44,328 nucleotides of DNA from Candidatus Ruminococcus equi (lineage in GTDB: Bacteria > Bacillota > Clostridia > Oscillospirales > Acutalibacteraceae), in NCBI GenBank assembly GCA_018065465.1, contig JAGHTC010000052.1, positions 1 to 44,328 on the forward strand. Direction: 5' to 3'. The notes beneath the pieces are model-generated. The model did no database searches. It was not told the DNA's origin and was given only the letters and a program-made list of their open reading frames with translations. This document shows positions 22,965 through 32,066 of the stretch, piece by piece (within the stretch, counting starts at the first letter, position 1; the number at the start of each line of letters is the position of its first letter). A program made the position numbers and the translations under genes.

Positions 22965-23754
22965 TGTTCTCGTTTTCGAGCGTGGCTTTGTCGATTCAAG
23001 AGAAAAAGCAAAGGCTGTTATTATGGCGGGCGATGTCTATGTCGATAACCAAAAGCGGGACAAATGCGGTATGTCTTTTCCCGAAGAATGTGCTATCGAA
23101 GTACGCTCAAATTCATTAAAATATGTCAGCCGAGGCGGATACAAACTTGAAAAAGCATTGGAAGTTTTCCCGATAGATTTGAACGGAAAAATTACAATGG
23201 ATATCGGCGCATCGACAGGCGGATTTACCGACTGTATGCTCCAAAACGGTGCAAAAAAAGTTTACTCTGTTGATGTCGGCTACGGTCAACTTGCATGGAA
23301 ACTTCGAAACGACAACAGAGTAATAAATATGGAACGCACCAATATGCGTTATGTAACAAAAGAACAGATAAATGAAGAAATAGATTTCTTTTCCATAGAT
23401 GTTGCCTTTATTTCGATAAAACTCCTTTTGCCCGTTGCAAGAGAACTTTTAGCTCAAAAGGGCGAGGCTGTCTGCCTTATCAAACCCCAGTTTGAAGCGG
23501 GCAAAGAATTTGTCGGCAAAAACGGAGTAGTAAAAGACAAAAGCGTTCATCTAGATGTAGTAAAGTCAGTTATAGAATTTTGTCTTAATAACGGCTATTC
23601 GGTTTTGGGACTTGACTTTTCCCCGATAAAAGGACCACAGGGTAATATCGAATATTTACTTTATATCAGAAAAAGTGACGCCCCGTCGCTTTTATCAGAT
23701 ACAACCGCAGAATATGTGGTGGAAAAATCTCACGAAGAACTCGACAAGAGGTGA
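22948..23754 (+). CDS. tlyA: TlyA-type rRNA 2'-O-methyltransferase
   Basis: 268 residues. The N-terminal S4 RNA-binding domain (RLDVLVFERGFVDSREKAKA) is followed by a Rossmann methyltransferase with SAM motif MDIGASTGGFTDCMLQNGA, SVDVGYGQLAWKLR, SIDVAFISIKLLLP, and the catalytic Lys in LIKPQFEAGKE. TlyA proteins methylate cytidine 2'-O positions in 16S and/or 23S rRNA. It overlaps dxs by 17 bases. The gene order dxs-tlyA-nadK-argR-recN is conserved in Firmicutes. Confidence 0.94.
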   Translation: MKKRLDVLVFERGFVDSREKAKAVIMAGDVYVDNQKRDKCGMSFPEECAIEVRSNSLKYVSRGGYKLEKALEVFPIDLNGKITMDIGASTGGFTDCMLQNGAKKVYSVDVGYGQLAWKLRNDNRVINMERTNMRYVTKEQINEEIDFFSIDVAFISIKLLLPVARELLAQKGEAVCLIKPQFEAGKEFVGKNGVVKDKSVHLDVVKSVIEFCLNNGYSVLGLDFSPIKGPQGNIEYLLYIRKSDAPSLLSDTTAEYVVEKSHEELDKR

Positions 23755-23760
23755 TATGTT

Positions 23761-24621
23761 ATGCTTATCGGACTTATAGTAAATACCGACAAAAACACTG
23801 CAATAGAATGCAGCAAAGAGATAGCAAAATTCATTATTGATAACGGCTCATCTGTTTGTGCAAATAAAACTGTTGCAGAAATAGTAGGGTGCAAAAATGC
23901 ATTCGACAGCGATGAAAATGTTATCAAAAACTGCGATGCTGTTGTTACTGTCGGCGGTGACGGTACTATTATTCATAATGCAAAATTTGCGGCAAAATAC
24001 GACAAGCCGATGATAGGCATAAATATGGGCAGAGTCGGTTTTGTTGCAGGACTTGAAAAAGACGAAATCAACGAACTCAAGAACCTTCTTGACGGAAAGT
24101 ACAAAATCCAAAAAAGAATGTTGATGAATGTCACACACATCTGTGATGGTAAGACCAATGAGTATCTCTGCGTAAATGAAGCAAGCCTAAGCCGCGACAC
24201 CTTGTCGCCGATAGTCGATTTGAGCGTATCTCTTAACAACGAAAAGATTATCACATACCGTGCAGACGGAATGATTTTTTCCACTCCGACAGGCTCAACA
24301 GCATATTCATTTTCCGCAGGCGGTCCTGTTTTGGAACCCGATATCAGCTGCATTTTGCTTACTCCCGTATGCCCTCACGCGTTGTCATCTCGTCAGGTCG
24401 TTTTTTCGGGCAGTGATGAGCTTTGTGCCGAGTTTGTGTCCTACAACAACTCAAGGTGCTATCTGAATGTTGACGGTCAAAACATTGTTGAACTTTCTTC
24501 AAACGACAAAGTTTATGTCAAAAAATCCGAGTATGTTTTGAAACTTATAATTCTAAAAGAGAAAAATTTTTATACTCTTCTCAACGAAAAACTTAAGGAG
24601 AGAGATTATTATGAAGAATGA
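23761..24621 (+). CDS. nadK: NAD kinase
   Basis: 286 residues. The kinase motif is GGDGT (Gly65-Thr69), with INMGRVGFVA and the C-terminal PTGSTAYSFSAGGPVLEP, which carries the conserved NAD-binding region. The reaction is ATP plus NAD to ADP plus NADP. It is cytosolic and overlaps argR by 11 bases, so the two are translationally linked. Confidence 0.95.
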   Translation: MLIGLIVNTDKNTAIECSKEIAKFIIDNGSSVCANKTVAEIVGCKNAFDSDENVIKNCDAVVTVGGDGTIIHNAKFAAKYDKPMIGINMGRVGFVAGLEKDEINELKNLLDGKYKIQKRMLMNVTHICDGKTNEYLCVNEASLSRDTLSPIVDLSVSLNNEKIITYRADGMIFSTPTGSTAYSFSAGGPVLEPDISCILLTPVCPHALSSRQVVFSGSDELCAEFVSYNNSRCYLNVDGQNIVELSSNDKVYVKKSEYVLKLIILKEKNFYTLLNEKLKERDYYEE

Positions 24622-25063
24622 ACGACACAACAAAATTCTTGAAATAATCACAAAATATCCAATCACGACACAGGACGAACTTCTGTCTTTCCTTAAAAAT
24701 GAGGGATATGATGTCACCCAGTCCACCGTGTCGAGGGATATAAAACAACTAAAACTTCACAAAACACATAGCCAGGACGGAAAGTATTGCTACACGGCAA
24801 CTTTCGACAAATCGAAAGCATCAAAGGGACATCTGCAAAGTCTGTTTTCCACTTCCGTTGTTTCGGTAGTTAATGCACAGAATATTGTTGTCATCAAAAC
24901 TGACAGCGGTATGGCACAGGCTATCTGCGCAACACTCGACAGTATTACTAACGACGATGTTGTCGGAACAATTGCGGGTGAAGATACGATTATGGCGATT
25001 TGTAAAGATGAAGAATCAGCAAGAAATTATGCACAGGATTTATCAAACGGCATTGTGAGGTAA
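24611..25063 (+). CDS. argR: Arginine repressor ArgR
   Basis: 150 residues. The N-terminal winged helix-turn-helix contains TTQDELLSFLKNEGYDVTQSTVSRDIKQLKL (partly quoted; the STVSRDI recognition helix is diagnostic). The C-terminal hexamerisation and arginine-binding domain has SGMAQAICATLD and GTIAGEDTIMAI with the Gly-Glu-Asp arginine site. In this neighbourhood it often also influences recN. SD is AAGGAG. Confidence 0.95.
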   Translation: MKNERHNKILEIITKYPITTQDELLSFLKNEGYDVTQSTVSRDIKQLKLHKTHSQDGKYCYTATFDKSKASKGHLQSLFSTSVVSVVNAQNIVVIKTDSGMAQAICATLDSITNDDVVGTIAGEDTIMAICKDEESARNYAQDLSNGIVR

Positions 25064-25065
25064 CT

Positions 25066-26727
25066 ATGCTTACTAATCTGTATATTGAAAATATAGCAGT
25101 AATTGAAAAAGTGAATATAGATTTCACAGTCGGGTTTAATGTACTCACAGGCGAAACAGGTGCAGGAAAAAGTATAGTAATCGACTCTATCAACGCTGTG
25201 CTCGGTAACCGTACCGCAAAGTCGCTGATTCGAAGTGGTTTTGACTCTGCTTTTGTCAGCGCAACTTTTGAAAATGTCAGCGACTATGCTGTGAAAAAAG
25301 CAAAGTCTTTGGGATTCGAAGACGACGACAAAACGCTGATTTTGCAACGAACACTCAGCACATCGGGGAAGAATGTATGTCATATCAATTCCCGCCCCGC
25401 TACCGTTTCGGCGCTGAAAGAACTCGCCCCGTACCTTATCGGTATTCACGGTCAAAACGACAATATGGAACTTATGTCGCCGTCGGTACATATTCGCTAT
25501 ATCGACGCGCTTGCAAAACTTGACTTTGACCTGAAAGAATACAAAGAAGTTTTTGCAAAACTCAAGGAAGCAGAACAAAAACTAAACGATGCAAACGATG
25601 ATGAAGCAATGCGTTTCAGCCGTATAGATTTGCTTACTTATCAGATAGGCGAGATAGAAGATGCAGACATAAAAGTCGGCGAAATGGATGCCCTAAACGA
25701 AGAAAAAACCGTTTTACTCAACTCTGAAAAAATCGCAAAAGAACTTCGAAAAGCAAAAATTTGTCTTGACTCGGACGACGAAACAAACGGTGCTTTGACT
25801 TTGCTCGACGATGCATCATCAAGTCTGATTTTTGCATCAAGATATCTTTCTTCTGTCGAGCAGATATCCGACAGACTTTCAAACGCTTTGTATGAACTTC
25901 AGGACTGTTCGTCGGAAATCGAAAGAGTGCTTGACGATATTGATTCAAGTCCACAGCGTCTTGACGAAATCGAAGAACGCCTTGATGTTTTGTACCGAAT
26001 TTCCAAGAAATACGGTGCTACCGAAGCGGAAATTCTTGATTACCTTATGAGCGCAAAAGATGAACTTTCATCGCTCAAAAATTACGAAGAAAACAGAGAA
26101 AAACTCATAAAGCAATATAACGAATATTTAGAAAAAGCGAATGTTTTGGCTACAAAACTTTCAAAGAAAAGACAGAAAACCTGCATAGAATTCAAGAAAA
26201 AAGTCGAAGCGGAAATGGCGTTTCTTGATATGCCGAATGTCCGTCTTGAAATAGATTTTTCGCATACCGAACTTTCAGCCCGCGGATACGACAAAATTGA
26301 ATTTTTGATATCCGCAAACCCGGGCGAAGAGCCAAAACCTGTTTCGAAAATAGCATCCGGCGGTGAACTTTCCCGTATGATGCTTGCAATAAAAACCGTG
26401 CTTTCCTCAGCTGACTTTGTTGACACCCAGATTTTTGATGAAATAGATACCGGCGTTTCGGGTTCAGCCGCCGAAAAGATCGGACGAAAACTAAAAGAGT
26501 TGTCTGAAAAGCGCCAGGTTATGTGCGTTACTCACCAGGCACAAATTGCCGCCTTTGCAGACAATCATCTGAAAATCAGCAAAGAAGTAATAGACGAAAA
26601 GACATATACAAATGTCAATACTCTTGACTTTGAAGGCAGGGTACAGGAACTCGCGCGAATTATCGACGGCGTAACTGTCAGCGAAACCGCCTTACAACAC
26701 GCAAGAAAATTGCTCAGTAACAGTTAA
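25066..26727 (+). CDS. recN: DNA repair protein RecN
   Basis: 553 residues, an SMC-like ATPase. It starts MLTNLYIENIAVIEKVNIDF with Walker A GETGAGKS (Gly29-Lys35). HGQNDNMELM is the Q-loop-side motif. A coiled-coil arm occupies about residues 150-370, and the signature ASGGELSRMMLAIK and Walker B IFDEIDTGVSG, then CVTHQAQIAA, form the C-terminal ATPase half. It acts at double-strand breaks. In Bacillus and many Clostridia recN is followed by spoIVB and spo0A; here recJ follows. Confidence 0.95.
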   Translation: MLTNLYIENIAVIEKVNIDFTVGFNVLTGETGAGKSIVIDSINAVLGNRTAKSLIRSGFDSAFVSATFENVSDYAVKKAKSLGFEDDDKTLILQRTLSTSGKNVCHINSRPATVSALKELAPYLIGIHGQNDNMELMSPSVHIRYIDALAKLDFDLKEYKEVFAKLKEAEQKLNDANDDEAMRFSRIDLLTYQIGEIEDADIKVGEMDALNEEKTVLLNSEKIAKELRKAKICLDSDDETNGALTLLDDASSSLIFASRYLSSVEQISDRLSNALYELQDCSSEIERVLDDIDSSPQRLDEIEERLDVLYRISKKYGATEAEILDYLMSAKDELSSLKNYEENREKLIKQYNEYLEKANVLATKLSKKRQKTCIEFKKKVEAEMAFLDMPNVRLEIDFSHTELSARGYDKIEFLISANPGEEPKPVSKIASGGELSRMMLAIKTVLSSADFVDTQIFDEIDTGVSGSAAEKIGRKLKELSEKRQVMCVTHQAQIAAFADNHLKISKEVIDEKTYTNVNTLDFEGRVQELARIIDGVTVSETALQHARKLLSNS

Positions 26728-26752
26728 TATTTTAGGGGATTAGGGGATAATT

Positions 26753-28798
26753 ATGAAGAAATGGTCTGTTGCAAAATTGAATAAAGAATCGGCTGAGGCT
26801 ATTTCTCAAAAGTATTCTCTGCCTATGCTTGTTTCGATGATTCTTTCTATCAGAGGAATTGAGACACAAGAACAGATAGAAGACTTTTTATACAGAGATG
26901 AAATTGTCGCATCACCTTTTGAAATAAAAGATATGGACAAGGCTGTTGACCGCATCAAGTATGCTGTTGAAAATTTTGAGCGAATTTGTATCTACGGCGA
27001 TTTTGATGCAGACGGCGTAACATCCACCGCGCTGCTGTATTCCTATCTTTCCGATATGGGTGCGGATGTAATGTACTACATCCCCTCACGAGAGGAAGAA
27101 GGCTACGGAATGAATATTCCCGCTGTTGATGTTCTTGCATCCTCGGGAGTAAAACTTATCGTAACAGTAGACAACGGTATTGCCGCTGTTGATGAAATAG
27201 CCTACGCAAAGAGTATCGGCATTGATACCGTGGTAACCGACCACCATATCCCGCCCGAAGTTTTGCCCGATGCCGTGGCGATTGTTGACCCCCACAGAGA
27301 GGATTGCCAAAGTTCTTTCAAGGAATTATCAGGCGTTGGCGTTGCCTTTAAATTGGTTATGGCTATAGAGGGCGAATATGCAGACACGCTTTCTTTGCTC
27401 GAGAATTATTCCGACCTTGTCGCTTTGGGTACAATCGGCGATGTAGTTCCCCTTGTCGGTGAAAACCGTGTTTTTGTAAAGCAGGGACTCAGGCATATAG
27501 CAAATTGCGACAGATTCGGTATCTGCGCTTTGGTTGATGAATCAGGCTTAACCGGTAAAAGATTATCTGCAGGCACAATTTCATTTACAATAGTACCTCG
27601 AATTAACGCAGGCGGTCGTCTCGGACTTTCCAAAAAAAGCGTAGCTATGCTCGTAAGTGATGACGAGGGTTATGCCTACGAAGTTGCAAGCGAGCTTTCA
27701 AAAGATAATACCGACCGTCAAGAGATAGAAAGAGAAATACTCAGTGATATTGACGAAATGATACAGCAAAACCCCTCACTTGTGCAAAATTCAATCATCG
27801 TCATTGACGGTGAAAATTGGCACCAAGGGGTAATAGGAATTGTCGCTTCCCGACTCAAAGAAAAGTACAACAAACCCGCTATCGTAATTTCCCATGAGGG
27901 TGACGAGTGCAGGGCATCAGGCAGAAGTGTAAAAGGCTTTTCGATTTCCGATGCCGTCTTTTCGTGCAGCGACCTGCTCGAACGCTTCGGCGGTCATCCG
28001 ATGGCAGTCGGTTTCGGAATCAAAGAGGAAAATATCTCTGCATTTGTCAAAAAGATAAACGACTATTGCAAAGAGGTGAAAGTTCCTTACCCGACACTTT
28101 CACTTGATTGTAAACTAAATCCCGCTCAACTTTCCGTTCCTCTTGCTTTGTCACTTGAGATGTTAGAACCCTACGGTTCGGGAAATCCCACCGTTATGTT
28201 CGGACTTTACAATATGAACATTCGCGAGATAAAGGAACTTTCGGGCGGAAAACATCTGAAATTTATTTTGAGCCGTGGCGATATTATCGTTCCCGCGTTG
28301 AAATTTTCAACAACTTTGGAGAATTGCCCGTATAAAGTAGGCGATACAATCGACCTTGCGGTTACTCTCGATGTAAATGAGTATAATAATACACAGAATC
28401 TCTGCGTAAATATAAAGGACATAAAATATTCGTCATTAGATATCGACAGCGCAATAATATCGAAAGAAATTTTCGAAGGCTTTTGCCGAGGCGATTATCT
28501 TACTAATGATGAACTTCTGTCGATAACTCCGACAAGGGACGAATTTGCCCTTGTGTATCGCTTTTTGAAAGCGAACGACGGATATAAACACAACGTAGAA
28601 GATTTGCTTTACAGATTGCAAAGCGATATTTCCTACGGAAAACTTCGTGTTATTCTTGAAGCGATGAACGAATTGTCGCTGATTAGAATTTACGAAGGAA
28701 TGTACAGCACAAAAATAGAAATGTGCGAAGTAGAGGGAAAAGTCAATCTTGACGATTCCGTAATAATAAACAGGTTGAAGGAGGGATACGGTGAATGA
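26753..28798 (+). CDS. recJ: Single-stranded-DNA-specific exonuclease RecJ
   Basis: 681 residues. DHH-family motifs are present: IYGDFDADGVTSTALLY (motif I), VTVDNGIAA, TDHHIPPE (DHH), VDPHRED, and the DHHA1 domain with FGGHPMAVGFGI (GGH). Additional C-terminal domains follow the nuclease core, consistent with clostridial RecJ. It degrades single-stranded DNA 5' to 3' in recombination repair. The leader TAGGGGAT repeats twice before the ATG, and the ribosome site is weak. Its end overlaps relA by eight bases. Confidence 0.94.
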   Translation: MKKWSVAKLNKESAEAISQKYSLPMLVSMILSIRGIETQEQIEDFLYRDEIVASPFEIKDMDKAVDRIKYAVENFERICIYGDFDADGVTSTALLYSYLSDMGADVMYYIPSREEEGYGMNIPAVDVLASSGVKLIVTVDNGIAAVDEIAYAKSIGIDTVVTDHHIPPEVLPDAVAIVDPHREDCQSSFKELSGVGVAFKLVMAIEGEYADTLSLLENYSDLVALGTIGDVVPLVGENRVFVKQGLRHIANCDRFGICALVDESGLTGKRLSAGTISFTIVPRINAGGRLGLSKKSVAMLVSDDEGYAYEVASELSKDNTDRQEIEREILSDIDEMIQQNPSLVQNSIIVIDGENWHQGVIGIVASRLKEKYNKPAIVISHEGDECRASGRSVKGFSISDAVFSCSDLLERFGGHPMAVGFGIKEENISAFVKKINDYCKEVKVPYPTLSLDCKLNPAQLSVPLALSLEMLEPYGSGNPTVMFGLYNMNIREIKELSGGKHLKFILSRGDIIVPALKFSTTLENCPYKVGDTIDLAVTLDVNEYNNTQNLCVNIKDIKYSSLDIDSAIISKEIFEGFCRGDYLTNDELLSITPTRDEFALVYRFLKANDGYKHNVEDLLYRLQSDISYGKLRVILEAMNELSLIRIYEGMYSTKIEMCEVEGKVNLDDSVIINRLKEGYGE

Positions 28799-30983
28799 TG
28801 TAATTCATTATCAGGACTTTGATGAATTACTCTATGTAATAGAGCGAAGCCCGATAAAATACAACAGACGAAAAATTAAAAACGCCTATGAATTTGCAAA
28901 CAACGCCCATGGCGACCAGCGCCGTATTTCCGGTGTGCCGTATATTCTTCATCCTACATCGGTAGCCTGTATCCTTGTTGATATGGGTATGGATACCGAT
29001 TCCGTTGTTGCGGGACTTTTGCACGATGTTGTTGAAGATACCCCAGTCGGACTTGATGCTATCAGCGATAATTTCGGCGAAGAAGTTGCTTTGATGGTTG
29101 ATGGCCTTACGAAAATCAGCAAGATTGAATACACCGACCGCGAAGAACAGCAGGCGGAGAATGTTCGAAAAATGCTTATCGCTATGTCAAATGACATAAG
29201 GGTAATCATCATAAAACTTGCCGACAGACTTCACAATATGCGTACTATCGAGTGCGTCAAAGAGCAGAAACGCCGCGACAAAGCGCTTGAGTGTATGGAA
29301 GTCTATGCACCGATAGCCCATAGGCTTGGTATGAAAAATATCAAAGAGGAGTTAGAAGACTTATCTTTGAGATATCTTGATCCTATCGGCTACGAAGAAA
29401 TTGAAAAAGAACTGAAACTCACCGAAAAAGAACGCAACGCTTTTATTGAGCAGATAAAAGAAAAAATATACAACAAAATCGGACATTCGGTTTCTCATGT
29501 TACCATTTCCGGCAGAGTAAAAAGTATAATCAGTATTTACCGAAAGACCTATATGCAAGGCAAAACAATGGACCAGATTTTCGATATTTTTGCCGTGCGT
29601 GTTATCGTCGACACTATTGCCGATTGTTACAATGTTCTCGGTATTGTTCACGATGTTTTTACTCCGCTTCCGAATCGTTTCAAAGACTATATTTCCACCC
29701 CGAAACCGAATATGTACCAGTCACTTCACACCACGGTAATTGACAAAAACTCAACCATTCCTTTCGAAGTGCAGATTCGTACCTACGAAATGCACCAAAC
29801 GGCTGAATACGGTATCGCCGCTCACTGGAAATACAAGTTGAAGATGAAAAATGCAAAGCAAGACAGCCTTGAAGAACGCCTTGCGTGGATTAGAAAGATG
29901 CTTGAAATCCAGTCCGAAGCGGAAGATGCCACCGATATAGTAAAGACAATAAAGAACGACTTGTCTACTAACGAAGTCTATGTTTTCACACCGAAAGGCG
30001 ATGTAATAACCCTGCCTTACGGAGCTACCGTTATTGATATGGCGTATGCAATTCACTCCGAAGTCGGCAACCGTATGATAGGCGCAAAGGTCAACCGAAG
30101 AATTGTTCCTATTGACAGACAGGTCAACACAGGCGATATCGTCGAGATACTGACGCAGAAAGAGGGAACAGGCCCCAAGCGTGATTGGCTCAATATCGTA
30201 AAGACCAACGAAGCGAGGACGAAAATTCGTTCTTGGTTTAAGAAAGAGCGCAGAGAAGAAAACATAATAGAAGGCAAAGAAATTTTTGAAAAAGAACTGA
30301 AAAAAGCAGGCTTGCATTTTGAAGACGATGATTTGGAAGAATGCCTGAAGCCCGTGCGTGTTCGTCAGCATTGCAACACAATGGACGATTTCTTTGCGGC
30401 TATCGGTTACGGCGGTATCCAGATGTGGAAGATTATGCCCCGTATCAAAGAGATATACGCCAAAAAGTACAAAGACACCGAGAAAATCCCCGCACCGATA
30501 AAAGAAACCGCACCGAAAAAGACAAAGCACATCGGTTCGGGTGTATCTATCGAGGGCGTCGACGACTGCCTTATCAAGTTTTCGCGTTGCTGTAATCCTC
30601 TGCCCGGTGATGATATTATCGGCTTTATCACCCGTGGATTCGGTGTTTCCATCCACAAACGCGATTGTACGAATGTACCCGAAAATATTTTGGAATGTGA
30701 AGAGCCCGAACGCTGGGTAAATGCTCATTGGGAAGACCAAATAAGAGAGTCATTCCAAAGTACATTGGAGATAATAGCAAACGCAAGAACAGGATTTTTG
30801 GCTGATGTTACAAGGGTGCTTTCAAATATGCACATCTATATCCATATGCTCAATTCCCGCGAGATTCCCGACAACCAGGCTATTGTTACGGCGCTCATTG
30901 AAGTAAAGGATATGGACCACCTGCGCGTGATTATGGCAAATCTTGCACAGATAAACGGTATCGTTTCCGTGACAAGAATATAA
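28791..30983 (+). CDS. relA: Bifunctional (p)ppGpp synthetase/hydrolase (Rel/SpoT)
   Basis: 730 residues from a GTG start, fixed by GGAGGG at 28780-28785; nearby ATG codons are out of frame. The HD hydrolase domain is intact (HPTSVA, LLHDVVEDT, IIKLADRLHNMRTIE), as is the synthetase domain (RFKDYISTPKPNMYQSLHTT, QIRTYEMHQTAEYGIAAHW). These are followed by TGS (VFTPKGDVITLPYGATVIDMAY, partly quoted), a Zn-finger/helical region (SRCCNPLPGDDIIGFITRG) and a C-terminal ACT domain. Both activities should therefore be functional. It controls the stringent response. apt, usually between recJ and relA, is absent. Confidence 0.96.
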   Translation: MNDVIHYQDFDELLYVIERSPIKYNRRKIKNAYEFANNAHGDQRRISGVPYILHPTSVACILVDMGMDTDSVVAGLLHDVVEDTPVGLDAISDNFGEEVALMVDGLTKISKIEYTDREEQQAENVRKMLIAMSNDIRVIIIKLADRLHNMRTIECVKEQKRRDKALECMEVYAPIAHRLGMKNIKEELEDLSLRYLDPIGYEEIEKELKLTEKERNAFIEQIKEKIYNKIGHSVSHVTISGRVKSIISIYRKTYMQGKTMDQIFDIFAVRVIVDTIADCYNVLGIVHDVFTPLPNRFKDYISTPKPNMYQSLHTTVIDKNSTIPFEVQIRTYEMHQTAEYGIAAHWKYKLKMKNAKQDSLEERLAWIRKMLEIQSEAEDATDIVKTIKNDLSTNEVYVFTPKGDVITLPYGATVIDMAYAIHSEVGNRMIGAKVNRRIVPIDRQVNTGDIVEILTQKEGTGPKRDWLNIVKTNEARTKIRSWFKKERREENIIEGKEIFEKELKKAGLHFEDDDLEECLKPVRVRQHCNTMDDFFAAIGYGGIQMWKIMPRIKEIYAKKYKDTEKIPAPIKETAPKKTKHIGSGVSIEGVDDCLIKFSRCCNPLPGDDIIGFITRGFGVSIHKRDCTNVPENILECEEPERWVNAHWEDQIRESFQSTLEIIANARTGFLADVTRVLSNMHIYIHMLNSREIPDNQAIVTALIEVKDMDHLRVIMANLAQINGIVSVTRI

Positions 30984-30992
30984 GAGGTAAAT

Positions 30993-31448
30993 ATGAAAGC
31001 GGTTATTCAAAGAGTAAGTTTTGCGTCCGTTACCGTAGACGGCAAAGAGGTTTCAAAAATCGACAAAGGACTTCTTGTTTTGCTCGGAGTGCAATCGGGT
31101 GACGAGAAAGCAGATGCCGATGTCCTTGCAAATAAAATATGCAATCTTCGTATTTTTGAAGACGAGAACGAAAAAATGAATTATTCCTTGCTTGATATAA
31201 AAGGTGAGATGCTTGTCGTATCGCAGTTTACTTTGCTTGCAAATTGTGTCCACGGCAGACGCCCCGATTTCCTTTCTGCCGAAAAGCCGAAAGAAGCAGA
31301 AGAAATGTATTTATATTTCTGTAATAGAATTAAAGACGCAGGAGTAAACACTGTTAAGCAGGGCGTTTTTGGAGCAGATATGAAAGTAAATCTCTTAAAC
31401 GACGGTCCCGTTACGATTATTCTTGATTCCAAGGAGTTGAAAAAATGA
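30993..31448 (+). CDS. dtd: D-aminoacyl-tRNA deacylase
   Basis: 151 residues. It begins MKAVIQRVSFASVTVDGK, with LLVLLGVQSGD and the catalytic-region motifs SQFTLLANCVHGRRPDF (family SQFTL) and NDGPVTIILDS (GPVT). It removes D-amino acids and glycine from mischarged tRNAs. The gene follows relA with a nine-base gap, a conserved Firmicutes order, and its stop overlaps the next start. Confidence 0.96.
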   Translation: MKAVIQRVSFASVTVDGKEVSKIDKGLLVLLGVQSGDEKADADVLANKICNLRIFEDENEKMNYSLLDIKGEMLVVSQFTLLANCVHGRRPDFLSAEKPKEAEEMYLYFCNRIKDAGVNTVKQGVFGADMKVNLLNDGPVTIILDSKELKK

Positions 31449-32065
31449 TAAAAGTTGATACCTTTGTTGTTGGTGAACTCGACACGAACTGCTACCTTGT
31501 CGAAGATGTTGACACAAAAAAACTCCTTGTAGTAGACCCGGGCGAAAGGTCAGACGAACTTATCGCAGAGATAGAAAAAAGAGGTGGCAAACTCGAATAT
31601 ATCCTCTTAACACACGGACATTTTGACCATATCACTTTTGTAAAACAACTTTCCGATTTATTCCCCAGTGATATCTGCGTATGTGAAGATGAGTTGAAAC
31701 TTATTTCCCGTGGGCTTTACAATCTCTCCGTTATCCGTAATTTCTCCGTTGAGCAGTTTGAAGTAACAAAGAAACTTTGTGACGGCGATACTCTCGATTT
31801 CGGCAACTCAAAAATAAAGTTCATCCATACCCCGGGGCATACTGCGGGTGGCGGATGCTATATAATTGACGACAACATCTTTTCGGGTGATACACTTTTC
31901 TGCGAGTCAATCGGCAGGTCGGATTTTCCGACATCAAATTCACTTGATATAATAAGAAGTGTGAAGATGTTATCACAACTTCCCGGTGACTATACTGTCT
32001 ACACAGGTCACGGCGAAAAGACAACTATGTCACACGAAAGAAAATATAACCCTTATATGCTGTAA
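31445..32065 (+). CDS. MBL-fold metallo-hydrolase (YqgX/glyoxalase II-like)
   Basis: 206 residues. Metal-site motifs are LLTHGHFDHI (HxHxDH), HTPGHTAGG, SGDTLF and YTGHGEKTT. The size and the order of motifs match YqgX-type hydroxyacylglutathione hydrolase-like proteins found beside relA-dtd in Firmicutes. It hydrolyses a thioester or related substrate; the exact one is not established for this branch. It overlaps dtd by four bases and ends one base before hemZ. Confidence 0.88.
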   Translation: MIKVDTFVVGELDTNCYLVEDVDTKKLLVVDPGERSDELIAEIEKRGGKLEYILLTHGHFDHITFVKQLSDLFPSDICVCEDELKLISRGLYNLSVIRNFSVEQFEVTKKLCDGDTLDFGNSKIKFIHTPGHTAGGGCYIIDDNIFSGDTLFCESIGRSDFPTSNSLDIIRSVKMLSQLPGDYTVYTGHGEKTTMSHERKYNPYML

Positions 32066-32066
32066 T

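Noticed and set aside
29751..30740. Minus-strand open frame of 329 codons inside relA
   Set aside because: It is fully antisense to conserved relA coding sequence, Phe/Cys/His-rich as expected for a codon-bias shadow, and has no ribosome site.
31986..32066. N-terminal extension of HemZ by 27 residues
   Set aside because: It would lie wholly within the end of the MBL hydrolase gene. ATG 32067 gives the normal HemZ N-terminus.
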